64,000 nucleotides of DNA from Owenia fusiformis (Eukaryota; Annelida; Polychaeta; Sabellida; Oweniidae): contig CAIIXF020000004.1 of the NCBI GenBank assembly GCA_903813345.2, positions 5,911,525-5,975,524 of the forward strand, in the 5' to 3' direction. Shown here piece by piece: positions 25,396-37,784 of this stretch; position 1 is the first letter of the stretch; every line of letters begins with the position of its first letter. The position numbers were made by a program, and so were the translations under genes. Under the pieces are notes generated by a model that worked only from the letters and a program-made list of their open reading frames with translations, had not been told where the DNA came from and did no database searches.

Positions 25396-25895
25396 CAGAG
25401 ATTATTTTTTGATGCTAAGTTATAGCTTAAAATCTTGCTGAAAAACTGCTGTCTAAGAACTAAGTGCCATAATGCACCCCTTTCTCATTGACGGTACATC
25501 TCCATTTCAAATATAATCAAGCATCACATAATATAAGGACTGTTACTCAGATACAGACATAATCATATACTACCAAACATAGATCATATGTTTTTTCCAA
25601 ATGTAACTAAATATCCATCTTTTTGTATTAATTTCTTTGTTTATCATCCAAGGTTATCCTCTTATTTGCGCATATCATATTTTCTCTGTGAATATAATAT
25701 GTTTTTAAAACTGCCTATTATGAAGAAGTTATTTCGACCTCTAAACACTTATCAACAACAAAGCTCGTATCATGTTTCCTTGCTGTGTATACATTCTTGA
25801 TTATAGACCATCAAGTGAGGTCATGTTACATCTATTCTGTCATTTTCTACATGTTCATCTAATACCCAATAACAGTGTACGAGCAGGCCCATAGC

Positions 25896-26273
25896 TACCC
25901 TTTGCATTCGTTTGACTTCACTTCTTAAAAGAGAGCTTCGTCTTCACTCTTTTAAACTAAAATAAACCTGTGAACTCACCGCGCCAATCAGTGTTCGTCG
26001 GCCAAATTTGACCGACGTTCTATATATGGTCATTCCTTCTGATGTCATCGTTGAGCCCGGAATTGACCAATGACATGAGCATATTTAATTAGAACGCATT
26101 TGGCGTGTGTTTCTTCAAGCTCGCTGAATGGTGGAAGAAAGGTCAGCGCGTAGGTCAGAAGTGATTTATTACTCAAACTGTCACCGGTACCCGTCGTGGG
26201 GGCGGGGCTACTAAACTGTAATATGGTCTCTACTAGGCAGAGAGTAGTTTAACTAGACTCTGCACGCAGGGTA
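25896..26273 (+). mobile_element. 378-bp MITE, copy 1, with 9-bp target duplication
   Basis: The element begins TACCCTTTGC and ends GCAGGGTA; only about six terminal bases mirror perfectly in this copy. The flanks are a perfect 9-bp direct repeat GCCCATAGC (25,887-25,895 and 26,274-26,282). It is GC-richer than its surroundings, with no coding capacity. A 9-bp duplication fits Mutator-like elements, though other superfamilies are possible. It has landed inside an older TAGCCAGG-type repeat, whose remainder continues to about 26,420. Confidence 0.85.
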
Positions 26274-26514
26274 GCCCATAGCCAGCTTACACCAAGGGGG
26301 GGGTCACTTTTTAAAAATCCCAGACGAGGTTTACTTTTGGTCCAAAGATGGCCCAAATCACTTAAAATGTGCTCAGAATGGGCCTGTCAAGTGTCTTGTA
26401 TTTTTATACAATTGAGGTTATGTACTTTTTGTACTGATATATTTTGCACATGATTCAATGAACTCCCACTATTTTCAATTGTTATCTATAGACCATGTTT
26501 TAAATTGTAAAAAT

Positions 26515-26600
26515 ACAAAAGAGTGGAATCAGCAAGGAATAAAGTGAACAGGCATGAAGTCAATTCTCCAAACTGTGTAAATACAGAGGAAAAGAGTAAA
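26515..26600 (+). repeat. Family A repeat, partial
   Basis: The GAGTGGAATCAGCAAGGAAT segment is intact; the 3' part is diverged. Confidence 0.65.
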
Positions 26601-26895
26601 ATAGGCATTGGTAAATGTAATATAACAGTAAACACCACATATGACATTAATGATGACAGTGTAAATATCCTACTGTATACTTTTACTGAATTTGATGCTA
26701 CTGTACTTATTTTGGCGGGTTTGCTTTTTTGAACATTTTGCAACTACTTAATTTGGCGGAATATTGAATTTGGCGGCTACTTATTTGGCAGATTTTAACA
26801 ATTTGGCGGATCCATCAAATTAAAATGGCCACCAAATTAAGTAGAAGTACGGTATCTGAAAATATTCCTTGCAAATCTGAGAAACAAGATATAGT

Positions 26896-27265
26896 AGGCT
26901 TAAACCTGTATATCTGAACACCCCTCTAATTTGAACACCTCTCAATGTGAACACTTTTTCTCAGTCCTGAAATTGTTATTTCCCATTGACTTACATGTCA
27001 ATAAAACTTTGAAATATGAACACCTGCTAATTGTATTGTATTGTATTATATCCTTTATTACCACATTATTTCTATGTGAGTACATTACAATTTTCAATAT
27101 TTTTTTCAAACATATTTACATCAACAAGTAGCGTTTTTTATACCTAAAATAAATTGCCCTGGCCTTTAAAATCATATTAAAATCATCATCCTCTTTAAAA
27201 ATCAGGAGCTAATATGAACACTTTTGACCAGTCAAAGGGATGTTCTGATTAGACAGGTTTTACTG
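26896..27265. mobile_element. Family B element with internal insertion
   Basis: The left end TTAAACCTG and right end ACAGGTTTTACTG-TA are about 370 bp apart, twice the usual spacing, with AT-rich DNA between 27,020 and 27,200. Confidence 0.55.
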
Positions 27266-27824
27266 TATGTGATAAAAGAAAAAAGGATACGACAGACTGA
27301 CATTACTTCATCGAAGGAAATCAATTCGATTCAATATTTTTGATTTTCGATTTCTGAAAGGATATGTTTACAATATACGATTTTTCCAATAAAATTCTAT
27401 AAGAGTGTATAAAATGATTTTATTGGCAGGAAAATGCCTGTTGCTTTTCCTATAAATACCTTGAATTATTCAATACTTTCTATGCAATAATCAAAAATGT
27501 TCTCATTTGTATCGGGTGCGATTGTTCAACCTCTGTTAACTTGAAAAATAAGTAAAAGGTATGTGGGGGGGGGCATATTGATTTAATAAAATATTTTAAC
27601 TTATAACCCTGGACTTACGTAAAAACATTTAGAGTTTCAACATTTGGTGATTCACATATTAATCATTGTTAATCATCTACAAAGTCAAACAAAAAACAAA
27701 AATAGAATTGAATGTCATGTACCAGGGAGAACTTTCTAACATTTCAAACCAATTTTGATAAACACCATAAATTAGAAGTATATGATAAAACATACATACA
27801 ATGCTGTTAGAAAAGTGCTACAAT

Positions 27825-27970
27825 GGTCATGTTTTTAAAACATATAATAGAATAGAGTGGAAAGAGTGGAATCAGCAAGGAATAAAGTAAATGGACATGA
27901 AGTACACATTCTAAATTGTATAAAAATGCAAGAAAATATGACACTTCATCCAAGTTTAAGAAAGAAAAAC
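27825..27970 (+). repeat. Family A repeat
   Basis: A full-length plus copy. Confidence 0.75.
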
Positions 27971-28767
27971 AGGGAAAAGTATCACCACCAAGATAATTAT
28001 TTTCAACAAAAATGATGCATGAATGAACCTTTGTATTTTATCAGGTGTATACTTAATTCTAATAAGAGATAAGGAATTCTTCTTCATGAATCCAACCCTA
28101 GTTTGACTTCAATTTAATGACCCACTTTGACATACGCAGGCATATGTAATCAAAATTGTTGACCTCTAAATTAGTGTTGTGATAACTGTTTAAAAAACAT
28201 TTTTAAAGATAAATTTAATTTTTATTATTGTGTGTGTCATAATTAGATTGGCCGCTGTCTTCTATGTAGGCTACAGTCCACCCTAAATAGCTTGTGATAA
28301 ACACATCAAAGTTTTGAAATGTAAAAATAGAAAGCAAATTATTATAAAAGCATGTCTTGCATTGAGCCCTTGAATCCCACTTCGTATCTCTCTTACTCGG
28401 GGGCTTGATGCAAGACTTTCACACGAAAATAGCAGAAAGTGTTCATGACATTTATTACATAACATGGCCATGAAAGCTATATAACAACTTTTGATTGGTA
28501 ACAGTGAATCAACTTTTACTCTGCAGCCTTAATCTGTTGAGTCATAGATTTATTCCAGAATTCTTTATACAGACTAAAACTATCAACGAAAAAAAAAACG
28601 GAAAATGTAACTTGGATGAAAACAGAAATATATTCTGCACTGACACCTGTAAAATTAACAGCAATTAAGCTGAAAAATAATCAAGGCACTTTTGCCGATC
28701 TCACACTTTCACAGTCAAATAAACACTGCGTAATAATGATTCTCAGGCATTTCTTTATAATTGTAGT

Positions 28768-28836
28768 ATCAACTACATGTCTGTTTACTTTATTCCTTGC
28801 TGATTCCACTCTTTTATACTCTATTTGGATATCAAA
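28768..28836 (-). repeat. Family A repeat, partial
   Basis: A reverse half-copy, from CAACTACATGTCTGTTTACT to ACTCTATTTGGA. Confidence 0.65.
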
Positions 28837-28921
28837 AGATGGACACCAGGGCTTGTTTCTCATAGGTATGACCACCTGGTATTAGATAAGTAATAGGTAC
28901 AAACTTCTCTAAATAAATATA

Positions 28922-29060
28922 AGGCATTAACATGCAAAATGTCACTCCTACCATTTATTACAAACACCAAACTTCGAACACCAACCACCGAATGCCAGAC
29001 ACCAAACACCCTTCACAAAAAAGGTTAAGACCATTACAATTTGTTACCATTTGTGGTGAT
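28922..29060 (+). repeat. Family C repeat
   Basis: A full copy; it supplies the start of a spurious 141-codon open frame to 29,357. Confidence 0.7.
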
Positions 29061-30211
29061 GGCATAATTAAAACTGCCATTTATGTAAACCAATTCTCAT
29101 ATCTTATTTTCCATTTAAAGGGACTCCATACTCGAAATATATGTTTTCACCATTTTAGCTCTGAACACCAAGTTTACCTCCTCATATTGCACAACTTTAA
29201 ATATCTTGATAACCCAGATTCAAGAAGAAAAACACAAGAAATTCAAAACTACTTTAACCTCATGGGCAAAATGATCACCCACGAAGAGATTGGGAAAAGT
29301 GGGTGGGTGGTTGGGCAGGTGGTTGGAATTAATAATACTCATCAGTTTACTAATTAGTGAAAGGGCAAGTAAAATCTAATCTACTGCCTTACAATTGAGT
29401 AAAAACAGGTACTTCTCAAGCTGTATAAATGTCAACTATTTTTACCCAATACTCCAAAAATACAATGTTACAGGTTTACATGGTGGCAGCCCAGTATCAA
29501 TATTGAGGTAAATGGCAACCGCATATACACATTCTGGGATATCAGTGCAAGATGAAAACAATTAATTTAATCATAATAAATAAGCAATGAAATACATTGA
29601 CAGTACAAAACTGTTATTTGATTGAAGAGAAAAACATTTCAAATAAAAAATCTTTATTTGATTTTCACGATGTCAAGAATGAGACACGAGGGTTACAATG
29701 TCTAAATATTATAAAATGCTTTAGACATAATACTCGTAGATGATCAAATTATCATTCAAGTCTAGCGACCAAAAATTGTTAAATATTTCAAACAGATAAG
29801 TTTGGGCTTATCTGGTATCTACATGTACAGCATAGGATACCCAGGTGAGAATCTGAAAATTCCTTTTCACAATTCACTTGCTTAAAATAATTTTGTGCCA
29901 TGTTGAAAATTTGGAAATTCATAAATTTAAACTTCATACTAATTGTCTAATTGAAAAAGTATTTCTTGGGAAGGGTAAACACATAGCATTACTAATTAAG
30001 ATTGCCTCTATGTGCTCTAATGTGCTCTAAGTGCTCTAATGAAATCGATAAAAACATTATTTCATGATGTTACAAACATCTGACCAATCACAATTGAGAA
30101 AACTGACAAGGCCCCATTACTACAAGAGGCTACTTTTTATTTCAGCAAAACATTTTCACCACTTCAGATAAATTATTCTACGTCTACAGTAGTGACATCT
30201 TTATTAGATAA

Positions 30212-31216
30212 CAAAACCTTTTCTATCATGGGTTCAAGAATACCAAGAAGTTACCCGATCTCAGCAAAAAAACAGAAAACATACAACTGAAATGCTGTAG
30301 ATTTATCCTAAATGTTAGTCGCCAGTGCAGCAATTTAGGTATACTTGGAGAAACAGGCAGACTTCCCATGTCTCATCACATTCAAGTAAATGCAATCAAG
30401 TACTGGATGCACCTTAAAACCCAAACCAAAAATAGTCTAACCTCTGAGGTGTTCAACCACATAAAATCCCTCAAATACAGCAAATGGCTATCCTTTATTA
30501 AGAATATCTTACTTAGCATTAACATCAATATAGAAAATATTACATTTACAACCCAAAAATCAAAAAATGATTTTATAAAAGAAGTTAAAGATAAACTTAC
30601 AGCCTTAACTAAATCACAATGGAAAATCAAAACCCAGACTGGTCAGAGCAAAAACCAAAACAGTAAACTGAGAACCTACACTAGATTCAAACACGACTTG
30701 AATTTTGAAGAATATCTTATTAATGAAAAAAGACTGGCCAATCGAACACAATTTACTAAACTACGTCTGAGTGATCACAAACTAGAAATTGAAGCTGGTA
30801 GACATAAAAACATTAAACTCAAAAACAGACACTGTAAACAATGCAACAATCAGGAAAATCTAATTGAAGATGAAGAACATTTTATATTAAAATGTGCAAA
30901 ATTTAATCATGAAAGACAAACACTTTTTGATAAGATATCTAATAATATTCCTAACTTTAAACAAATGACTGATGAAAGTAAATTTTTACACATAATGAAC
31001 TACAAATCTAACCTCAGCGACATCTAACACTTCATAACTGTATGCCTCAGAAAAAGATCTATGTAACCAGTATTATAGATAATAGATGATAGATAGTTAT
31101 ATATATATATTTTTACATTATATAAACTGTACATTCATTTTCTTTTCATAGCATGACGATACCATGTATGTATTTAATGTAATATGTTACTAGGTTGTGT
31201 CAATAAATAAATAAAA
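30212..31216 (+). mobile_element. 5'-truncated non-LTR retrotransposon (LINE), 3' end of ORF2
   Basis: An open frame after a stop at 30,211 gives 271 residues. It contains FILNVSRQC, GILGETGRLPM and NAIKYWMHLK, the post-RT pattern of LINE ORF2 proteins, and ends with a C-X2-C-X11-H-X4-C zinc knuckle (about residues 198-219). After the stop at 31,025 come an AT-rich 3' UTR and a short AATAAATAAATAAAA-type tail at about 31,201-31,216. The RT core and the endonuclease are missing. It lies antisense to the host gene. The clade cannot be fixed by eye. Confidence 0.8.
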
Positions 31217-31261
31217 TCATCATGAACCATAAATCGTCCCATTTGAAAAATATCACTGTGA

Positions 31262-31395
31262 TGATGTTTTAAAATGCAAAATAGAGTATAAAAGAGTGAA
31301 ATTAGCAAGAAATAAAGTAAATAGACTTGTAGTTAACACTCTAAATTGTATGGAAATGCAAGAAAATCAGACACTTCATTCAAATTTTAAAGAGA
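31262..31395 (+). repeat. Family A repeat next to the LINE tail
   Basis: A good plus copy that starts about 45 bp after the LINE poly(A)-like tail. Confidence 0.75.
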
Positions 31396-31927
31396 AATGC
31401 ATGAATTTGTGATGACCATCACAATCTTTCTTCAAAACATGGGCGTTATATTTTCTTGTTGTGTAAGATAATTGCAGAGGTGTGCCAACTAAGGAAGATG
31501 AATGGCTGAATATCTATTCTTTAATTCTTGCTTTCCTGTTTATCTTAAGTAATTTATATGGCTTCCCCTGCAAAATACTATTTTCAATAGTTTGATTTTG
31601 CTACCTTAAAAGAGACCTTCATCTAAATGTTCCAGCCTCTAACACTCAGGGTATCTGTAAAAAACTTGTTTATGAATGATTTTAAGAATTGTAGTAATTG
31701 TAGTATGTTCTTTTAAACACATACCTTAATGTACAGAGCCTAGTACTAATTAGGGATGTCACTCTCTTAGAATTGAGCCAAACGGTATAGTAAACAAACA
31801 CATGCCCCATATCTAACTTTATTTAAAAATGTACATATACAACTGTTGATATAGAATTGTCCCAGCAACCTTACGTTTTCTATCAATATTAAGCGATAAA
31901 ACAATAAGACAAAACAAAAAATTAAAA

Positions 31928-32045
31928 AGGCATTAGCATGCAAAATGCAACCTACCATTTGTTAGACACTGAACGCCAAATGTCAAATACCATCCACAAA
32001 AAAGTTGGCGACTATAACAATATGTTACCATGAATCTCGTGGTGA
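31928..32045 (+). repeat. Family C repeat
   Basis: A slightly shortened copy ending AAAAAAGTTGGCGACTATAA. Confidence 0.7.
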
Positions 32046-33634
32046 AATAAAAGGGGGTTAGTGGGTCTCTAATGTATCTTTTATTTAAGGATGAATCTTT
32101 TCATTGGCACCTATAATCTAGAAACAGACCATTACAACCTGGAAGGCGGCCTAACCTTGACTTTGGTTTTCATGTACTAGAAATTATTTTGAGTCTAGCA
32201 TGGAGTTTCAGGTAACACATAGTATGATACAGGTGAAAAATTTCATCTTGCATTTAAAATATGTGATGTTTTTATTGAAAATCAATTTGAAATGAAACTA
32301 TTAGGTCTCCTAATTTTATGATCAATTTCTTATTTTTCAATAGTAGATTAAATATCACTCACATTAAATCCTCGACCCCATGGGAGAACCTGCGATACTT
32401 CACCCCATAAAGAGGCTCTGCCTTTAACCTATATGCTACTTCCATCCAAGTATTTCACGTAAGTTCAAAATCGAATGAGTTCTAAAACATATCCTATTAT
32501 ATTTAGTCCAAGCCCTCGTCATATGATATTTCCGTTCATGGAATCCGAAATAGCATTTTACGATGTTTCAATTAAATTTAATTTAAGTTTGAATAAATGT
32601 TTCATAATGTTTTTATATTAAATCACATATTGTTATATCTACTAAAATGATGCATCTTAGATTGATGTCAAATGTATCTTTAACTGATGTCATGTCATTA
32701 TAGTATGATGTCATATCATAACAATGTGATGTCATATGACAAAACATGTCTGCTGAACTAAACTTTTCCTTTCCTCAATTCCTGTTAACATATCCGGGCA
32801 AAAACCATAAATGCCAAATGCTTGTATCTACAGTTCAAATAATTACAAACTTCATTTCCTCAATTGTGGAGAACATTTCCAGACTGAATTCATATGTTTT
32901 GCTTTATAACCTTCGCCAGCGTACATAATTCAAAACGGCACTGCATTACCAAGTAGCTTGTAACCCAGCTTTGAGTCAAAATAACTTTTAGATAACTGAG
33001 CTTAAAGATGCTTATTTACCTATGTATGAATTATCTAGAAATGTCCCTCTTTTTCTCTCCTTTTCTCTATATAACCTGAATTAACATCACATTGTCTAGC
33101 ATGTGTATACTATTTAGAGCTATACTTATATCTACGATATTTCCGATCATGTCGTGTCTAGTGTAATTGCCATGGAAACGTACCATTCAGAGATTTTATT
33201 TATGAGAGCAAATGAACTTGAAAGTATCAGTTTCAATAACTCCATTTGGAACATACTTCAGAATGTATTTTTTAGACTTCTCAATTTATGAAACAAGATG
33301 TTTTTGTTATTGTGTTCCAGTAGTTTTACACACATATTTTGAAGCACTTTCCTGCTAACTTATTCAGGATTTCCGACATCTGGTAGAATGAATGAAAACA
33401 ACAGGCAAAACAATTCAAAATTTTAATTTTACCATGTAAACAGTTGCAAATTTCTTCAAAATGACAGGTTATTTTCATGAAAACAACCAGAGAAAATGCT
33501 CTATAGCCTGCTCCTGACTAAATCAATGGAAATGTTGACCTTGGTCAGAATTTGGAACAAAGTAAGCGGTGTAATAATAGATTAAGAGAAAGGCTATGGT
33601 AGTGATATTTATATACAAAATGAAGTATGAGAGA

Positions 33635-33684
33635 CAGGCCTGTAGCCAGGATTTGCCCATTGAACCCCCCTGGCTACAGGCCTG
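33635..33684. repeat. Perfect 16-bp inverted repeat with 18-bp loop
   Basis: CAGGCCTGTAGCCAGG and its exact complement CCTGGCTACAGGCCTG. It belongs to the TAGCCAGG/C-run family seen at about 12,190-12,395, 19,150-19,215, 26,283-26,420 and 36,836-36,955. A partial family A repeat follows directly. Confidence 0.75.
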
Positions 33685-36600
33685 AAAGAGTAAAATCAGC
33701 AAGGAATAAAGCAATCAATTTTAGCATTACAGAATCATTCATCTTAGAATACATAGTCAAGTTTGTCTCAAAGTCTAAATAATATTGTTGAAGGAAAATA
33801 CTAAATTTGTTTACTCTGGATTCAAAAAATATTTTGGAATGGTTAAACCACTTTATTTCTGGTTTTTCACATGTGTTAACCTTTTCAGGTAAACCATATG
33901 CTACAATATTGTTAAAAACAACCACCTTTATCTTTCTACTGCTTGTTTACTTGTGGAGAGGAACATGCTTTTATTTTCAAGAATCATTTATAGGGGGCAG
34001 CACGTGATAAGCACTCTAAGTTTTGCCAATGGAAGTGTCTGGAGGGAGTAAGTAAAATAACCTTTGAAAAGAATAAGATGTTTGATTTTAACAAAATATA
34101 TCACTGCTTCATCGAGAAATATCAGTATAAATCTGACCTGAAATAGAAACAAATGTATGACTTTTAAATAAAATAAAAAAAGACAAAAACATGACTTTTT
34201 GAAGCAAAACCAACATTCTTTTAGATCAATGCAACTTATTACACTTACTGTAATATCAGACATTCTGTATCTGGTTGCTGTGAAGTACAGGTACATATAT
34301 TCTGATAAATGTTTCCTTCCCTGGGTGACACACTATCCAAGAATACAAGATCCATGTTTATCAATGAGAAATTTCTCGATCAAAATTCTTCAAATATCAC
34401 CTAAATAATTCCCCAACTTCAACTAGTAAAAGATATAACTTATATTTCAATGTTTTTGTTAATGCAAATATTTTTTGATTTTTTGACTTCAATTTTTTAA
34501 AATGTTTTTCCTAATGTAAATATTTACGTTTCAACACCTCAACAGTATGACCTGATTTGATACGCTATATACAACAACTAGAAATTGCATAACCAATGCA
34601 TATAACCCCTAAGTGAAAACATTGAATTGTTTTGCAAAAAAACTCCTGTGTTTAAACCGAATAATTTTCTTCTTATGAGACCTTTCATATAGCATACAGT
34701 CAACGAATATTCTTTAAAACACCCCAGTTATTTATATATGTACCTTCAAAATTGGTATGAAATTTGAAAAAACCATATCATTTTGGAGGATTTCACACAA
34801 GAGCAGTCGGCGGGAAAGTAATAGTACAACAATAGTAGAAAATCAGCATTGTTTCCTTAAATAAGATCATATTTTCTTTTAGATGTTAAATACAGACTTC
34901 TAATACCCTTACCAAAAGCTAGACATCACTAATCTTTATTTAGAAAAAATCTGGTCTAGTCTCTACCCAATCAGAAAAGGGTACGTCAGAAATCACTTCA
35001 TTACATTTTCAGCCCCTAACCAGCTAACAATAATGACATTAACACTTCAATAAAAGATGAGCAAAATTATGAAATCATTCTGCATTTTCAGAGGGTAGTG
35101 TAGCTAGTTGGTAGATTACAGGGTAATCTCCTCAATGACTGGAAGGCTGTTGATAATCTAAGACTCAATACACATTGATTAACTTATCCTGGTCTAACCT
35201 TGAAAATAAAAAGATTTCACTTCCTTATTGGAAATCTCAAGATTGTGCCTGTACAATTAATAATTTGTGATACAGATGGATCAATAGATGGCAGCATGTG
35301 TGATGGCAGGGCTAGATGTACAGGAATTCTAATTGACTAGATGCGAGTAGAAATAATCTTGATTTACGTCATTTAATATTCAAAATTCAGTCAAAGTGTT
35401 GTCATATTTGAAATCTACATGTACTTATGTAAAAGTACATGAAAATTGTTTATCAACTTTGAAAATTTAATGTTTTTGAAAATGTGACTTCTAGTATAGG
35501 GAGATTCCCAATAAAATCACAAAAATTGAAATATCTTCTCTTGAACTGGCCAGATAACATTTTCTTTTACTGGACATATTATTTACATATCTATTAGATA
35601 CATAAGGGTGACATGAAAATTGAACCACAAAAACATGTAATTTAAGCCACCTGGTGGTGAAACTGATGACTACCTACTCACATCTGAGTTATTGGATGAG
35701 CTTAAAAATTAATCAATTAATTTTTTGAATATTTCAGAATAGATTAATGCCAAATTACATGGACATATAAGTGGATGATCTTGATGTGAGGATTAATAAT
35801 TAAGTTTAAGCGTGTCATCACATACTAAATGCGTCATAACATCTCTTAGATGTGTCATATATATAAGTGTTTGAATCAAAGTTACTTTCAATAATATTAA
35901 CACTATATTAGTATGATTTTTTGGACATTGTGATAATTTTCTACTTATGTTGCCAAGATATAAGTGTATAAACTCGAGATAATGACCAACTCATTGCAGG
36001 CCACTAGGTTCATATACAATCAAACCTATACATTTGAACACCTCTCGTATCAGAACACCTCACAATATGAACACTTTTAGCTGGTCCCATTGGTGTTTGG
36101 ATTAGATAAGTTTCACTCTGAATCCATAGTTTGAATAGACTTAAGTCCAATCCAAGAAATCCAAAATTATTTGCCATACTGGGATTCAGCTTGTTACAGT
36201 CTAAAACACTAGAACAATGCACTAAATGTAACCCCCTGGAAAAGTGTAACAACTGTTACAGATATATAGCTGTTGACTATTTCAATATGTTACCACCTTT
36301 TACATTGTAATTAAAATATTGGAAAGCAAATACAATTCATTCCCAACATTTTTCTAAGAGTCAATCGGCAAGCCATCAAGGCTTTTATATGACAAAATGA
36401 AAGCACCTGGAAAAGTGTGACTGTTGACAATTTCAATATGTTACCATTTTTAGGTTTTGAAATAAAGATATGGGAAAGCACATCCAATTATTTCTCAACA
36501 TTTCTTCAAGAGTCAATCAGCAAACTATCTTGACATTATCTTCAATACAAACAACAGATGACACTTCCCATCATGCAACTGTGATCACACAACTTCATAT

Positions 36601-36835
36601 AGGCCAATCAGCATTGAGAATAGAGATGTTTGATATATACTTTTTACCATATAAACAATGTATAACTTATTTATGTGTGACTGTTTCAAGTGATTGATAA
36701 ATAATCAAAAATGTCAAAAAATCAAAATATAGCTAAGACAGGTAAAAATCCCATTCGTAAATGAATACAAATTAGAGCCAAACAAGTGTTGACAAATGTA
36801 AGAATGAGTTGGGGGGGGGGGGGGGGCAAAAAATC

Positions 36836-36955
36836 TTTCAAAATCATGCAGTTTTTCGCCATTTTGAGCACTTTTCAAGTGATTTTGAACCCCCCCTTGA
36901 TTTTTAAATTGTGAAGCCCTTAGGCAAAAGCCAGCTATGGGTCTGAAAGCACCTT
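36836..36955 (+). repeat. TAGCCAGG-type dispersed repeat
   Basis: AAATCATGCAGTTTTTCGCC, then a C-run with TTGATTTTTAAA, then GCCAGCTATGGGTCTGAAAG. The same order occurs at 12,220-12,395; the small open frames there are not genes. Confidence 0.65.
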
Positions 36956-37147
36956 TTATGGGTGGGGAACAAACGTTCAGTTAGTATAAATTGGTTTAAG
37001 TATACATAAACTGAAAACAGATAACACTTCCCATCATGCAATTGTGATCACATGACAGCATATGGATCAATCAGCACTGATATATATTAATAAAAGACAA
37101 CAAATATATAGGCCTACAGATATTTTATAACAAAAATAATAACTTAC

Positions 37148-37752
37148 ATTTTTGCCAATGTAGCCGATTTAAGTTCATCACCGGGATCACTAGAATTTGA
37201 TTCAGCAGGAAAATGATGCATTATGGGATATTCCCCATTCGCATCTGGGAACCTCCATTCCGGTATTGATGATATCGTACTGTAGGGACTATAGGTAGAG
37301 CCACTAGTATCAGTTTCATAATCCAGAGAATCATAACGCGACCTCCGATTAAAATTCTGGTCAACAACAGAATCAAGATTTTTTAATTCATGGATCGTAC
37401 TATATGGATTATATCCAGTGTCCGAGTCACTGTGACTATTAGTTCGCACTCGGTTTAAAGTTAGATAATGGTTCACGGCAAGATTCGGGCCAGGATGAAA
37501 GGAGTGAATCGTATTGTACAAACTTGGATTAGATTCCGGGGGAGGCTCGGAGTATCCATGAGGCTCCAAGGATGAACTACGAGGTCGTAACAACTGTTGC
37601 TGAACTCGAACAGCATGAGATTGTGATGGATATCGACCATCATATTGGTCAAATAGATGGTGCTGACATGCCATTTTCTGAGATGTTGGTACGTGCGTGA
37701 CAATAACTGATGGCATGCTTTTCTGCCGATTAAGAGATTTTTGAGTCTGCAT
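37148..37752 (-). CDS. Probable alternative first exon C of the TSC22 gene (201 codons, PYSTI repeats)
   Basis: The exon has 201 codons plus two bases and ends at AT|GTAAGT, phase 2. An in-frame TAA lies directly before the ATG at 37,752, so the reading frame cannot extend further. If the TATA-like box at about 37,771-37,780 is used, transcription would start near this ATG and the in-frame Met at residue 13 (37,716) could be the true start. The protein is Ser/Pro/Asn-rich with three copies of a tyrosine motif: SLYNTI (77-82), NPYSTI (115-120) and SPYSTI (155-160), the last two each preceded by an acidic Ser/Thr stretch. No known domain is recognised. Codon-like GC content is higher than in the flanking intron. 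Assignment to the TSC22 gene is inferred from strand, donor phase and location. Confidence 0.75.
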
Positions 37753-37766
37753 TTAAAATGTGTGCA

Positions 37767-37784
37767 GATCCTTATATAAAGTAT
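37767..37784 (-). promoter_or_regulatory. TATA-like box for exon C
   Basis: On the minus strand the sequence reads CTTTATATAAGG about 20-30 bp before the exon C ATG. A start site about 30 nt downstream would fall at or just after that ATG, which favours the second Met. In AT-rich DNA a chance match is likely enough to keep confidence low. Confidence 0.3.

Larger units (their letters stand above)
20499..37147 (-). other. Presumed intron between exons C and D
   Basis: 20,770-22,980 shows no repeats or genes I recognise. A GC-richer patch at 23,030-23,190 with two GAGCTTGCTCGGCGGTA-like words is unexplained. The remainder holds MITE copy 1, the LINE, families A, B and C, and poly-G tracts (23,350; 24,595). 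32,050-33,370 and 34,000-36,000 look like plain AT-rich intron. Two related CACTTCCCATCATGCAACTG segments lie at 36,560 and 37,030. Confidence 0.6.

Noticed and set aside
28932-29357. 141-codon plus-strand frame
   Set aside because: It begins inside a family C repeat and its composition is that of AT-rich non-coding DNA.
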